DNA from: Thorsellia kenyensis
GTDB taxonomy: Bacteria; Pseudomonadota; Gammaproteobacteria; Enterobacterales; Thorselliaceae
NCBI RefSeq assembly: GCF_042432445.1
Contig: NZ_JBHLXE010000100.1
Coordinates: 1 to 64,000, forward strand
DNA length: 64,000 nucleotides
Direction: 5' to 3'
The notes beneath the pieces are model-generated. The model ran no database searches, had not been told where the DNA came from, and saw only the letters and a program-made list of their open reading frames with translations. Each line of letters starts with the position of its first letter. The first letter of the stretch is position 1. Shown piece by piece: positions 18,810 through 27,827 of the stretch. A program made the position numbers and the translations under genes.

Positions 18810-19780
18810 GATTGTGTCCCTTTTAATAACAAGTAAATAAAATAGCTTCCGCCGATGAGATTAAGAACTACACTGAGTGCTGTAGAAAAATTTAATACAT
18901 GCTCAATAATCAGTTGACACAGCGCTAAGGCAATAAAACCAACCAAAAATACTCCTAATGCTAAAAGTAAATGTCTATAGGTATTCATTAACTGATAGGT
19001 GATATTTATAGCTAACAACCCAAAAAATACGATTGGACCTATCAGTGCTGTTGAAATAGAGACATAAATAGCAATAATTATCAAAAGCTGTCTTACCACG
19101 CGAGTATAATTAATGCCCAAATTAATAGCATGAGAGCGCCCCAGCGCTAAGATATCTAAGTTACGAAATAAAAAAGCCAGCCATATCGTATTGGCAAGAA
19201 TAAGTATACTTGATAGTTTTAATAGTTCTTGATTAACATTATTAATGCTTGCAAACGTCTTATCTTGAATAAATAAAAATTCATTAGGATCAATAAGCAC
19301 TTGCAAAAAAGTTGATATACTTGAAAAGAATGCTCCTAATATCAACCCAACTAAGAGTAAAAAATAGATCCCAAATCGGTTTTCTTTGAATAGTAATTGG
19401 TATAAGACCAATGCAAATCCAACCATTAATAACACCGTGAGCATAAATTTATTTTCAGGGCTTATACTCATTAGGGCTAAGCTACCAAAAAAGTAGAGTA
19501 ATAAAGTTTGCAATAACCCATATAATGAATCTAGACCAATGATACTGGGCGTTAAAATTCTATTTTGGGTTATGGTTTGAAAGAGTAAAGTAGATAAACC
19601 TATCGCTAAACTTGTTAATCCCATCGTCCAAATTTTTATCCATCGCCTATGTATTATATAACTTGAACCCCCCTGCAAATTTACCGTGAGATAGAGACAT
19701 AAAATTAACAAGGCACACAAGGAAAGGAGTAAAATTTTTTTTTGTCCCGATAACTGTTTATTCATATTATTGCTGCTCAT
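18806..19780 (-). CDS. Iron-siderophore ABC transporter permease (second)
   Basis: A 324-residue integral membrane protein with about 8-9 hydrophobic segments, of the FecCD/BtuC permease family (YclO/CeuC/VctG-like). Family features include the GLILGAFFSS segment and ALGRSHAINLGINY, the cytoplasmic loop that contacts the ATPase. It forms the translocation pore with the other permease. The first codons overlap the preceding permease gene by 14 bases and the last 4 overlap the ATPase gene, so the three form a tight operon. An alternative start five codons in (MNKQLSG) cannot be excluded. Confidence 0.9.
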   Translation of the reverse strand: MSSNNMNKQLSGQKKILLLSLCALLILCLYLTVNLQGGSSYIIHRRWIKIWTMGLTSLAIGLSTLLFQTITQNRILTPSIIGLDSLYGLLQTLLLYFFGSLALMSISPENKFMLTVLLMVGFALVLYQLLFKENRFGIYFLLLVGLILGAFFSSISTFLQVLIDPNEFLFIQDKTFASINNVNQELLKLSSILILANTIWLAFLFRNLDILALGRSHAINLGINYTRVVRQLLIIIAIYVSISTALIGPIVFFGLLAINITYQLMNTYRHLLLALGVFLVGFIALALCQLIIEHVLNFSTALSVVLNLIGGSYFIYLLLKGTQS

Positions 19781-20729
19781 GCTTTTGTTGACGAAAAAGC
19801 AAAACTAAAAAAATTGCACTACCTATACTACCTACCATTAAGCTGATAGATATTTCATAAGGCGCTACCAATACACGGCCTAAAATATCTGCAATTAATA
19901 TAAATAAAGATCCATAAAGTGCAGTGAGCGGCAAGGTTGTTTTAATATTATCCCCATGAAAAATTGAAACAATATTGGGTATAATTAATCCTAAAAAAGG
20001 GATAATTCCGACCGTTAATATGATGGTTGAAGCAATAATTGAAACTATCATTAAGCCAATAAAAACCACTTGCTTATATGACACACCTAAATTTTGAGCG
20101 AAACTCTCGCCCATCCCCACAATAGTAAATTTGCTTGCAAAAAAATAGGCTACTGCAATCAAGGGTAAGGTGATAAAGAGTAGTTCATATCTACCTTTTG
20201 TCATCATAGAAAAGTCTCCTTGTAACCACCCCGTTATGCTTTGCATCAAATTAAACTTTAATGCAAAAAAAATTGCGACGCCACTCACGACACTTCCGAG
20301 CATAATGCCAACTAATGGAACAAAAATAATATCTTTCATACGGATCCGTTCTAAAATTTTCATAAATAACAACGAACCCATAAATGTGACTATGAAAGCT
20401 ACACTTAGCTTCATAAACAAGCTTGATTCGGCAAAAAGGATCATCGCTATTACTATACCTAACATAGCAAAATCCATTGTCCCAGCTGTGGTTGGAGAAA
20501 CAAACCTATTTTGTGTTAACTGCTGCATAATTAATCCAGCAATACTCATTCCTGCTCCCGCCATTAATATACTAAGCAATCTGGGCAATCGGCTGAGCCA
20601 AAATATATTCCACTGTCCTTCACTCCAAGAGTGAATACTCAGTATATCCATTTTTGCCACACCTATAAATAAGGAGCAAATGGAAACGCTGATAAGCAAT
20701 ATAAGTGTATAAAAAATATTCTTATTCAA
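19767..20729 (-). CDS. Iron-siderophore ABC transporter permease (first)
   Basis: A 320-residue FecCD-family permease (YclN/CeuB/VctD-like) with about 9 membrane segments. It has RLPRLLSILMAGAGMSIAG near the N-terminus, a motif common in these permeases, and the ATPase-contact loop GMGESFAQNLGVSY. The start is a TTG at 20729 preceded by AAAAGG; no ATG or GTG occurs upstream in frame, and the first ATG inside would remove the first membrane helix. It is the first gene of the iron transporter operon, and a Fur-box-like site lies 66 bases upstream. Confidence 0.9.
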   Translation of the reverse strand: MNKNIFYTLILLISVSICSLFIGVAKMDILSIHSWSEGQWNIFWLSRLPRLLSILMAGAGMSIAGLIMQQLTQNRFVSPTTAGTMDFAMLGIVIAMILFAESSLFMKLSVAFIVTFMGSLLFMKILERIRMKDIIFVPLVGIMLGSVVSGVAIFFALKFNLMQSITGWLQGDFSMMTKGRYELLFITLPLIAVAYFFASKFTIVGMGESFAQNLGVSYKQVVFIGLMIVSIIASTIILTVGIIPFLGLIIPNIVSIFHGDNIKTTLPLTALYGSLFILIADILGRVLVAPYEISISLMVGSIGSAIFLVLLFRQQKHEQQ

Positions 20730-20794
20730 TGAATTATGCCTTTTGTGTATAGTGTTTAATGAGTATTATTCAATTAATCAAATAATAACACAAA

Positions 20795-20809
20795 TGAGAC
20801 TTATTATCA
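20795..20809 (-). promoter_or_regulatory. Probable Fur box upstream of the iron transporter operon
   Basis: The minus strand reads TGATAATAAGTCTCA. Compared with the Fur 7-1-7 pattern TGATAAT-n-ATTATCA, the first half is perfect and the second matches 5 of 7. It lies 66 bases upstream of the first permease start, where iron-loaded Fur would repress. Confidence 0.65.
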
Positions 20810-21044
20810 TTCGCATCTAATAACATAATAGATTTGATTGATGATGTTGTCAATGAATAATATTTATTTAGATTTTATTACAAGTTGTGGACAGGAGGCA
20901 TGGTGTGAATACAGCAGAAAAGCTCATTTGGTGTATCACTTTGATACACCAATTTTAGAAGGTTATCTGCCTATATTTAATTCATAACGCCAAGCTTGAT
21001 AAAGGAATCACCAAGCTTCAGAGGACATATCTAGGCTCTTTTAT
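20810..21044. other. Gap between the iron operon and ompW, with a perfect hairpin
   Basis: No gene is visible. A perfect 11-bp hairpin, TTGGTGTATCA (20928-20938), CTT, TGATACACCAA (20942-20952), is followed by TTTT on the + strand. An AAGCTTG/CAAGCTT inverted repeat lies near 20992-21018. Either could end the ompW transcript on the minus strand, but neither has a long T-run in that direction. Confidence 0.5.
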
Positions 21045-21659
21045 TTAAAACCGATACCCTAATGCAATACCAAAGACCCAAGGATTTATTTCCGCTTTTC
21101 CTATCTTTTGGCCATTTAGCTTTACATCAGATTCAATATGCATATAGCGGATATCTGTATTGAAATGCCAACTATTATCGATTCGATAATTTAATCCTAC
21201 TTGCCCTGCCACGCCTACAGAGTTATCTATTGAAAGGTGCTCTCCTGCTAGTGGTCCTTTTGTTTTCGTATCAAAAAAATTCGTGAAATTTACACCCAAA
21301 CCGACATAAGGTTGAAATGCTTCATGTTGGGTAAAATGGTACTGAGCACTTAGTGTTGGTGGAAGTTGCTTTGTTTCCGCTATTTTTGTTCCATCTAATT
21401 TAATTTCATGTTTAAACGGCGCTGCGACTAAAAGTTCCACACCTATATTGGGTGTCACCATATAACCTAAAGTCGCATGTGGACGAAAACTATTATCTGC
21501 ATCTAGTTGCCCACCTCCCGTTATTTTGCCATTATTTGACTTTGGCACAACGGCAGCCATACCTCCTTGCACCACCCAATCCCCCGCCTCAAAAGCAAAT
21601 GCATTAGAAAAAGGCATTAGCATAACTAAACTCATTACACCATATTTGAATGCTTTCAT
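21045..21659 (-). CDS. ompW: OmpW-family outer membrane protein
   Basis: With the start at 21659 (MKAFKYGVMSLVML, AGGAG six bases upstream) the product is 204 residues (E. coli OmpW 212). The longer frame to 21737 adds 26 residues before the signal peptide and has no support. The signal peptide ends NAFA before FEAGDW. The mature protein has the OmpW pattern: GDWVVQGG, LGYMVTPNIGVELL, LPPTLSAQYHF, QPYVGLGVNFT, and a terminal aromatic F after PWVFGIALGYR. It folds as an 8-stranded beta barrel thought to pass hydrophobic small molecules. It stands alone between umuC and the iron operon. Confidence 0.92.
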   Translation of the reverse strand: MKAFKYGVMSLVMLMPFSNAFAFEAGDWVVQGGMAAVVPKSNNGKITGGGQLDADNSFRPHATLGYMVTPNIGVELLVAAPFKHEIKLDGTKIAETKQLPPTLSAQYHFTQHEAFQPYVGLGVNFTNFFDTKTKGPLAGEHLSIDNSVGVAGQVGLNYRIDNSWHFNTDIRYMHIESDVKLNGQKIGKAEINPWVFGIALGYRF

Positions 21660-21957
21660 ATCTGTCTCCTTTTGTATAACCTCTTTACTATGAATACTCC
21701 TTGCTTTACGTGTTACGATTAATGCTAAATGCAGCAATAGAGTGTTTGATAAGATCAGTATGACAAAGGTGCGGTTAAATATTATTGACCATGATCATTG
21801 AGTCTGTAAACCGTGCATTCTAAAACCCTAAACATTGATTAATATCAACATTTTAAGAACAACATGGAAACTAATTTGTGATCTTCTAATGCCAAATAGA
21901 TAGAATGCAAATAAAAATTTAAGAGACACTTTATAATCAACATTTTTATGGTATTAA

Positions 21958-23232
21958 TTACCCTTTTACCACAAGCAAATCATTCCATTGAGTTGTATAT
22001 TGAGGTGAAAGAAAGCGCCGTTTCATTTGCCAAGGTTCATTAATTCCTTCACTAGCAAAAAAAAGCGTATGGCGTGTCTTCAAATTAATTTCATCGATCG
22101 TTTTCATTAGTTTTTCATTCCGCCATGTATCAATTGTGTTAAATAGATCATATTGATATTGATGATTTGGTGTAAAATCAGTGAGCATTACCCCTGCTTT
22201 TGCATAGAAATAATTAGCCCGAAAAATGGATTTTAAACCATGTTTAGCAGCCTGGATCAGTTGTCTTGAATCATCCGTTGGATGTAGAAATTGAATGCCT
22301 TGAGAGCGATTATAATAAGGATGTTTTGGATTAAATCGGCTCGTTGTTATAAAAATACTTAAATATTTTGCTTTTTGTTTCTCCTGCCTTAATTTATGCC
22401 CAGCCCTCGCTGCATGACTTGCAATCGCTTGTTCTAAACTGTCAAGTGATGTGACGCTTGAGCCAAATGAACGGCTACACACAATCTGTTTTTTAGTGGG
22501 GATAATAGATTCAATTCTTAAACAACTTTCCCCATTGAGTTCTCTGACTGTTCTTTCTAGGACAACAGAAAATCGTTTTCTAATTTCAAAGGTTGGTATA
22601 CAGGCTAAGGCAAAAGCAGTTTTAATATTTAGTTCAGCTAATCTCTTACCAAGTTGCCTGCCAACACCCCAAACTTCCTCAACAGGAGTAATTTTCATTA
22701 ATTTAATTTGTCTTTGTCTGTCAGTTAAATCAACGACCCCGCCTGTTTTAGGGTAAGCTTTGGCAGCATAATTTGCCAATTTGGCTAAGGTTTTCGTAGG
22801 TCCGATCCCAACCCCAATACTCAAGCCAACTTCTTGCTTGATTTTTTTTTGTATAGATTGGCCATAGGACAAAAGTTCAAAATTTTGTTTTACTCCTGAT
22901 AAGTCAATAAAAGCCTCATCTATAGAATAAACTTCAACTTCTGCTGATATTTCTTCTAATGTTTGCATGACTCGATGACTCATATCTGCATACAAGGCAT
23001 AATTAGAAGAAAATAAAGTGATTTGGTGCGCTAGAACAAGTGGTTTTATTTCAAAAAAAGGAACCCCCATTTTAATTCCAAGGGCCTTCGCCTCAGCAGA
23101 ACGAGCAATAACACATCCATCATTATTAGAAAGCACAACTACTGGCTTGTATTTTAAATCTGGCCTAAACAACTTCTCACAACTAGCATAAAAATTATTA
23201 CAGTCGACTAATGCAAAACAGGTATTTCCCAT
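21958..23232 (-). CDS. umuC: Error-prone DNA polymerase V catalytic subunit UmuC
   Basis: A 424-residue Y-family polymerase (E. coli UmuC 422). The palm metal ligands are D10 (FALVDCNNFYASCE), D105 and E106 (VYSIDEAFIDL). The fingers and little-finger domains follow. A QYDLF segment near the C-terminus fits the QxxLF beta-clamp-binding motif. The UmuD'2C complex copies past lesions with low fidelity. It follows umuD by 37 bases and shares its LexA-controlled promoter. All catalytic residues are present, so the polymerase is expected to be active. Confidence 0.96.
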   Translation of the reverse strand: MGNTCFALVDCNNFYASCEKLFRPDLKYKPVVVLSNNDGCVIARSAEAKALGIKMGVPFFEIKPLVLAHQITLFSSNYALYADMSHRVMQTLEEISAEVEVYSIDEAFIDLSGVKQNFELLSYGQSIQKKIKQEVGLSIGVGIGPTKTLAKLANYAAKAYPKTGGVVDLTDRQRQIKLMKITPVEEVWGVGRQLGKRLAELNIKTAFALACIPTFEIRKRFSVVLERTVRELNGESCLRIESIIPTKKQIVCSRSFGSSVTSLDSLEQAIASHAARAGHKLRQEKQKAKYLSIFITTSRFNPKHPYYNRSQGIQFLHPTDDSRQLIQAAKHGLKSIFRANYFYAKAGVMLTDFTPNHQYQYDLFNTIDTWRNEKLMKTIDEINLKTRHTLFFASEGINEPWQMKRRFLSPQYTTQWNDLLVVKG

Positions 23233-23269
23233 CTATCCTCTCTCTTTTTATTTCACTATAAGGCGATCT

Positions 23270-23749
23270 TTAAAAAATTGGATTCGAAGAGGCATGTGAT
23301 GTCCCTTTATGTCTAGGTAATTTCCTGATGACATTAGTAACCACGCCAAAAATGTCTAATTCATCTCCCTCTTTAATTATGCGAATAGGATATTTAGGGT
23401 TATGAGCAACTAAGGCCACCTGAGGTGTGAGTTGTAACTCTTTTACAGTGAATTCACCATTCAAATTTACTATAACAATATCACCCTGTGCTGCTGTTAT
23501 AGCCCTATCCACGATAAGAATATCACCAGAATATATTCCTGCCTCAATCATAGATTCACCTTCTACCCTAACAAAAAAAGTAGCCGATGGGTGTTGAATA
23601 CATAATTCATTAAGATCAAGTGTATTTTCAACATAATCTTGCGCTGGAGATGGAAATCCTGCACTTACCTTAGAGAGATAAAAAGGGAGATAAATCGATT
23701 CTGGTAAACCATATGATTCACTTACTTTTCCTACAAATTTAATATCCAT
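23270..23749 (-). CDS. umuD: UmuD, self-cleaving subunit of DNA polymerase V
   Basis: A 159-residue S24 peptidase-like protein (E. coli UmuD 139). The scissile bond is A30-G31 within SAGFPSPAQDYVE. The catalytic pair is S66 (GESMIEAG) and K103 (VKEL), each offset by six from E. coli C24-G25, S60 and K97. The extra length is six residues at the N-terminus and a C-terminal tail (RHKGTSHASSNPIF). RecA filaments trigger cleavage to UmuD'. Ala in place of Cys before the cleaved Gly gives an Ala-Gly bond like that of LexA. The gene has a GAGAGG site and a LexA box 30 bases upstream. Confidence 0.95.
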   Translation of the reverse strand: MDIKFVGKVSESYGLPESIYLPFYLSKVSAGFPSPAQDYVENTLDLNELCIQHPSATFFVRVEGESMIEAGIYSGDILIVDRAITAAQGDIVIVNLNGEFTVKELQLTPQVALVAHNPKYPIRIIKEGDELDIFGVVTNVIRKLPRHKGTSHASSNPIF

Positions 23750-23778
23750 TGGTTCCTCTCTTGTAAACTGATTAAATA

Positions 23779-23794
23779 CTGTTTATTTGTACAG
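23779..23794 (-). promoter_or_regulatory. LexA (SOS) box before umuDC
   Basis: CTGTTTATTTGTACAG matches the CTG-N10-CAG operator, with CTGT and ACAG as perfect outer arms. It lies 30 bases upstream of umuD. LexA would hold the operon off until DNA damage. Confidence 0.9.
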
Positions 23795-23933
23795 TATATT
23801 TTAATGGATTTTTTTTGCAAGATCTACAAAATTAAAATGGCAGTCACATAATCTAAAAAACAGTCATTCTAGGCTGGGTAGACTCTATTACACGACGGCT
23901 AAACAACGAATTAACATACATAGCTAAATAGAG

Positions 23934-23959
23934 GATATAAATAGATGATATAAATAGAT
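23934..23959. repeat. Two tandem copies of a 13-bp unit
   Basis: GATATAAATAGAT occurs twice head to tail (23934-23946 and 23947-23959) in the non-coding gap between tpx and umuD. No function is evident. Confidence 0.7.
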
Positions 23960-24035
23960 GAGAGATAACGTGGAGCATCAATTAAATTGTTACCTGATGA
24001 GTGACTCTTCAGATAACAATTATCAACAAGAATTA

Positions 24036-24536
24036 TTATTTAAGGTGATTCATAGCTGCATCATAATTTGGCTCTTGGCCGATCTCTGGTACAAGTTCAG
24101 CATAAATGACTTCGTTATTTTCATCTAAAATAATCACTGATCTTGCAGCTAAATGCGCTAGAGGGCCTTCAGCAATTTGTACACCATAAGTTAGAAGAAA
24201 ATCACTTCGAAAAGTAGAGGCTGTTTTCACATCATTTAGTCCCTCAGCACCACAAAAACGACTTTGTGCAAAAGGTAAATCTGCTGAAATACATAATACT
24301 ACTGTATTATCTAATTGGCTGGCTAAATCATTAAAACGTCTCACCGACATTGCGCAAACACCTGTATCAACACTAGGAAAAATATTAAGTACTTTGCGTT
24401 GATTAGCAAACGTATCTAGTGTGATGCTCCCTAAATCGGCACCAACTAAGTCAAAAGCAACTGCTTTATCGCCGATTTTTGGAAATTTTCCATTTAAAGC
24501 AACAGGTGTACCTTTAAACGTAACTGAATTAGACAT
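24036..24536 (-). CDS. tpx: Thiol peroxidase (atypical 2-Cys peroxiredoxin)
   Basis: A 166-residue Tpx (E. coli 168). The peroxidatic C61 sits in FPSVDTGVCAMSVRRFN and the resolving C95 in QSRFCGAEGL, the same numbers as in E. coli. It reduces hydrogen and alkyl peroxides with electrons from thioredoxin and acts in the periplasm or cytoplasm depending on species; no signal peptide is seen here. It is a single gene between pabB and umuD on the same strand, with a purine-rich site (GGAGATATATA) before the ATG. Confidence 0.96.
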   Translation of the reverse strand: MSNSVTFKGTPVALNGKFPKIGDKAVAFDLVGADLGSITLDTFANQRKVLNIFPSVDTGVCAMSVRRFNDLASQLDNTVVLCISADLPFAQSRFCGAEGLNDVKTASTFRSDFLLTYGVQIAEGPLAHLAARSVIILDENNEVIYAELVPEIGQEPNYDAAMNHLK

Positions 24537-24660
24537 TATATATCTCCTAAGTTAAAAAACAAACTGCTTGATGACAGTTATAAAAGAGTGAACGTTTTGC
24601 TTTAGTATCAAATCGAATCACCATTATAGATTATCTTACCATACGCTTAGTAAAAAAAAT

Positions 24661-26211
24661 CTATTTGTTTTGCCAAAGTGTCAATATTTTACTGAGCTTT
24701 GCGTATACTTCTTCATATTCTTCAGATTCAATGCTGTCTAAAACGATACCACCACCTGCAAAACATATTAATTTGCCTCTAGGAGATATCTCTTGGATGT
24801 CAAATCCCTCAGGATTTTCTGGTATGGCAATTAGCGTTCTGATTGCTATATTACTGTCCATTTGCCCACAAGCACTTATATACGCAATACTGCCACAATA
24901 AATTGATCTCTGAGTAGGCTCAATATGCTCTATTTTTTGCATAGCACTCACTTTAGGGGCTCCTGTAATTGATCCACCAGGGAAACACGCACGCAGTAAT
25001 GCCAACGGGGTTATCTCATCTTTAAGCTGAGCGCTGATTGTACTCACTAAGTGATGAACGGCTGGAAAAGATTCTATTTCAAACAGTTTAGGTACTTCTA
25101 CTGTTCCAGGCCTTGCTATTTTACCTAAATCATTACGCAGTAAATCTACAATCATCACATTTTCAGCACGATTTTTAGCTGAGTCTGCAAGTATTTTTTT
25201 ATTACGCTCATCTTCATAAATATCATCACTCCTAGCAATAGTGCCTTTGATAGGTTTAGTTGATACTTGCTGCTTTTTTAACAATAAAAATCTTTCTGGT
25301 GATGCGCTTAATATTTTTGCTTCAGGTAAATGGCAAAAAGCAGAAAACGGAGCTTGATTAGCTTTAAGAAGATCGTTGAAAGCTTGCCATTCATCACCTT
25401 CATATGTTGCTTGGAATGCTTGGGTTAAATTAACTTGATAACACTCTCCTGCCTCTAACGCTTCTTGAACCTGTATAAATTGCTTATGATAATCAGTGGC
25501 AGTTATCGTTGATTGCCAAGATGATGTCAATTGAAATCGACTCTCTACGTTCGATGACTTACTGTTTTCTGTTGCTAATTCATCAATTTGCGTTAGATAC
25601 AATTCAAACCGTGTTTTAGCTTCTGCCTCATTTTCTGCCTGAATGACACAATTTAACTTATTTAGTATGTTGTCACGTATAAATGCAACATCATAAATAC
25701 CTACCGACATCGCAGGTAAAGGATCAATTTTTTCACTTATATTAGGGATATATTCCTGAGTTCGTCCTAAATCGTAAGTAAAAAGCCCAAGCGCACCTCC
25801 TTGAAAAGGAACATCTTCACGATGGTTTGCACTCATTTTATAATTATCAATCACTTTATCTAAGCAAGCAAAAGGACAACTTGCAAATTTATCTTGTGTG
25901 CCTTGAATTGGCTCATAAACCAATAAATTTGGTTCGTGTGATAAATAAGATATTTTTGTATCTATCAATACACCAATTGGGGCATTTGAATCAAATGAAG
26001 GAATAAGATTTGTTACTATAGTAGCTATAGGGTGACTGACTAGAATATCAAAACGACTATTGATGTGTTGTGATTGCCCTGAATGCAAAAGCATTGTCCA
26101 GGGATAGTAGACTAATTTATCACAGAGCTGAGTAAACAGATGAACAGATTCAATTTCAAAAATAAAGGCCTGTGTATTAGGGTATTGTTTATTATTGTAC
26201 ATAGTCGTCAT
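24661..26211 (-). CDS. pabB: Aminodeoxychorismate synthase component I (PabB)
   Basis: A 516-residue chorismate-binding enzyme. The anthranilate-synthase component I N-domain (about 1-180) precedes the chorismate-binding domain (about 240-510). The motif KPIKGTIAR carries the Lys typical of PabB; TrpE has Ala in that place. ENVMIVDLLRNDLG and CFPGGSITGAPK are also intact. With a PabA amidotransferase it makes 4-amino-4-deoxychorismate for folate. It is longer than E. coli PabB (453), mainly from sequence at residues about 195-235. No pabA or pabC is adjacent. The start MTTMYNNK could alternatively use the second Met. Confidence 0.9.
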   Translation of the reverse strand: MTTMYNNKQYPNTQAFIFEIESVHLFTQLCDKLVYYPWTMLLHSGQSQHINSRFDILVSHPIATIVTNLIPSFDSNAPIGVLIDTKISYLSHEPNLLVYEPIQGTQDKFASCPFACLDKVIDNYKMSANHREDVPFQGGALGLFTYDLGRTQEYIPNISEKIDPLPAMSVGIYDVAFIRDNILNKLNCVIQAENEAEAKTRFELYLTQIDELATENSKSSNVESRFQLTSSWQSTITATDYHKQFIQVQEALEAGECYQVNLTQAFQATYEGDEWQAFNDLLKANQAPFSAFCHLPEAKILSASPERFLLLKKQQVSTKPIKGTIARSDDIYEDERNKKILADSAKNRAENVMIVDLLRNDLGKIARPGTVEVPKLFEIESFPAVHHLVSTISAQLKDEITPLALLRACFPGGSITGAPKVSAMQKIEHIEPTQRSIYCGSIAYISACGQMDSNIAIRTLIAIPENPEGFDIQEISPRGKLICFAGGGIVLDSIESEEYEEVYAKLSKILTLWQNK

Positions 26212-26622
26212 AGTAAAAAATCCTATAGAGCCTTACTTTCATAATGCTATAGAAGAAAAGTAAATATCAAAGACGAACCGACATGAGAGAAATTTGTTCG
26301 CTACTGAGGCTCCCTAGCAATAAAGTCGTATAATTCATAAGACCTCATGTGCGAATTTCATCCTGAATTCAGGCTCAAATAGCCTACAAAGAAGCCGAAG
26401 ATATGGAAGCATTCGAATTTAGTTAAAACTCTCATTTTTTCCAAATTGGAAAAATCTCCATATATGGCGTACTTTGCCCACGATCCTATTTCGTTTGTCG
26501 TACTGGAGGTGCGACAATAGAAACGCTTGAATCGCATCTACAATCATAACAACCCCCTAGTTTGCGCGTTTATATCCCCGCCCAATTGGACGAGGGGTTT
26601 AGAGCTTTTTGCTAACGTTTCA
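26212..26622. other. Gap between fklB and pabB
   Basis: No secure gene. It contains a perfect 9-bp inverted repeat TTTTTCCAA-A-TTGGAAAAA (26436-26454), a 12-base palindrome CCTGAATTCAGG near 26363, and a GC-rich CCCC...GGGG hairpin near 26575-26598 that may end fklB transcription, though the T-run is poor. A 42-codon frame on the minus strand (26547 to 26419) starts with ATG after a G-rich stretch, but I do not recognise the peptide. Confidence 0.4.
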
Positions 26623-27237
26623 TTAAATAATTTCTAATAATTCTACTTCAAATACTAACGTACTGAAAGGTTTAATCATTCCGCCAGCACCACGCTCTCC
26701 ATAAGCTAACTCATATGGAATGACTAGTTCCCATTTAGATCCAACTGGCATCATACAAAGTGCTTCAACCCATCCCGCAATCACACCATTGACTGGAAAT
26801 TCAGCAGGTTCGCCACGTTGTACCGAACTATCAAATACTTCCCCTGTGACTAATTTCCCTGTGTAATGTACGCGTACTTTATCTGTTTTACCCGGAATTT
26901 CACCCTCACCAGCCGTAATGACTCTATATTGCAAGCCCGACTCAGTTATGTTCACTCCTTCTAATTTAGCATTGTTTTCAAGGTAAACTTTCCCTGTTTC
27001 AGCTAGAGCTGCAACTTGAGTTTTTCTCTTTTCTTCAGCTTTTTCATGCATGGTTTGTAGCGCTTCATGAATTTCTTCAATCGCAATAATAGGCTGATTA
27101 TTTTGCAGGGCATCCATAATCCCTGCTAATAAACCATCAGCAACAAGTTCCGTCATATCAGCTTCTCGAAGTTGTTGACCAATTTGTAAACCAATACCAT
27201 AACTTGCTTTTTGTTCTAATGTAGTGAATTGACTCAT
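26623..27237 (-). CDS. fklB: FKBP-type peptidyl-prolyl isomerase FklB
   Basis: A 204-residue protein (E. coli FklB 206). An N-terminal helical dimerisation domain (about 1-100, SYGIGLQIGQQL) precedes an FKBP domain (about 110-204) with VRVHYTGKLVTGEVFDSS, GVIAGWVEAL and IPYELAYGERG. It speeds cis-trans isomerisation of prolyl bonds in folding proteins; no signal peptide, so cytoplasmic. It lies just downstream of the rplI terminator and is likely transcribed separately. One FKBP active-site aromatic region (VFDSSVQRGEPAEFPV) is intact. Confidence 0.95.
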   Translation of the reverse strand: MSQFTTLEQKASYGIGLQIGQQLREADMTELVADGLLAGIMDALQNNQPIIAIEEIHEALQTMHEKAEEKRKTQVAALAETGKVYLENNAKLEGVNITESGLQYRVITAGEGEIPGKTDKVRVHYTGKLVTGEVFDSSVQRGEPAEFPVNGVIAGWVEALCMMPVGSKWELVIPYELAYGERGAGGMIKPFSTLVFEVELLEII

Positions 27238-27299
27238 AGCATAACCTTTTTTGGGTAGGATAAGTAAAGATTGAATATCAATTTTAACTTATGTAGAAA

Positions 27300-27330
27300 T
27301 AACAACGCCAGCTTTCGCTGGCGTTTAAGA
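27300..27330 (-). terminator. Intrinsic terminator after rplI
   Basis: AACGCCAGC (27304-27312) and GCTGGCGTT (27317-27325) form a perfect 9-bp stem around TTTC, 26 bases after the rplI stop. The following minus-strand tail is T-rich but interrupted. It closes the rpsF-priB-rpsR-rplI operon. Confidence 0.75.
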
Positions 27331-27350
27331 ATTGAAATAATCAGGCTAGA

Positions 27351-27803
27351 TTAAGCTTCAGCGATGATTTCAAATTTGATGTCAGCAAAAACTTCACTGT
27401 GTACTTGGATAGTGATTTCAAACTCACCTGTAGTACGTAACACACCATTGGGTAAACGAACTTCGCTCTTAGCTACTGCAACACCTGCAGCAGTGATTGC
27501 ATCTGCAATATCACGAGTACCGATTGAACCAAATAGACGACCTTGATCACCCGCTTTAGAAGCGATAGTAACTTTGCCTAATGTAGTGATAGCTTCAGCA
27601 CGTTGGTTTGCTGATGCTAAATTTGCTGCTAATTTTGCTTCTAATTCAGCACGACGTGCTTCAAAATAAGCAATGTTTTCTTTAGTTGCAGGAACAGCTC
27701 TTCCTGTTGGTACTAAAAAGTTACGCGCATAACCCGGCTTAACAGTAACTTGATCACCTAAGTTACCTAAGTTAGCGACTTTATCTAATAAAATAACATG
27801 CAT
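27351..27803 (-). CDS. rplI: 50S ribosomal protein L9
   Basis: A 150-residue L9 (E. coli 149). The N-terminal rRNA-binding domain MHVILLDKVANLGNLGDQV...GYARNFLVP is followed by the long connecting helix (about 40-75) and the C-terminal domain. It binds domain V of 23S rRNA at the base of the L1 stalk and affects reading-frame maintenance. It is the last gene of the conserved rpsF-priB-rpsR-rplI operon, 24 bases after rpsR. Confidence 0.98.
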   Translation of the reverse strand: MHVILLDKVANLGNLGDQVTVKPGYARNFLVPTGRAVPATKENIAYFEARRAELEAKLAANLASANQRAEAITTLGKVTIASKAGDQGRLFGSIGTRDIADAITAAGVAVAKSEVRLPNGVLRTTGEFEITIQVHSEVFADIKFEIIAEA

Positions 27804-27827
27804 AAGTTTATCCTCTTATTCAAGCGC

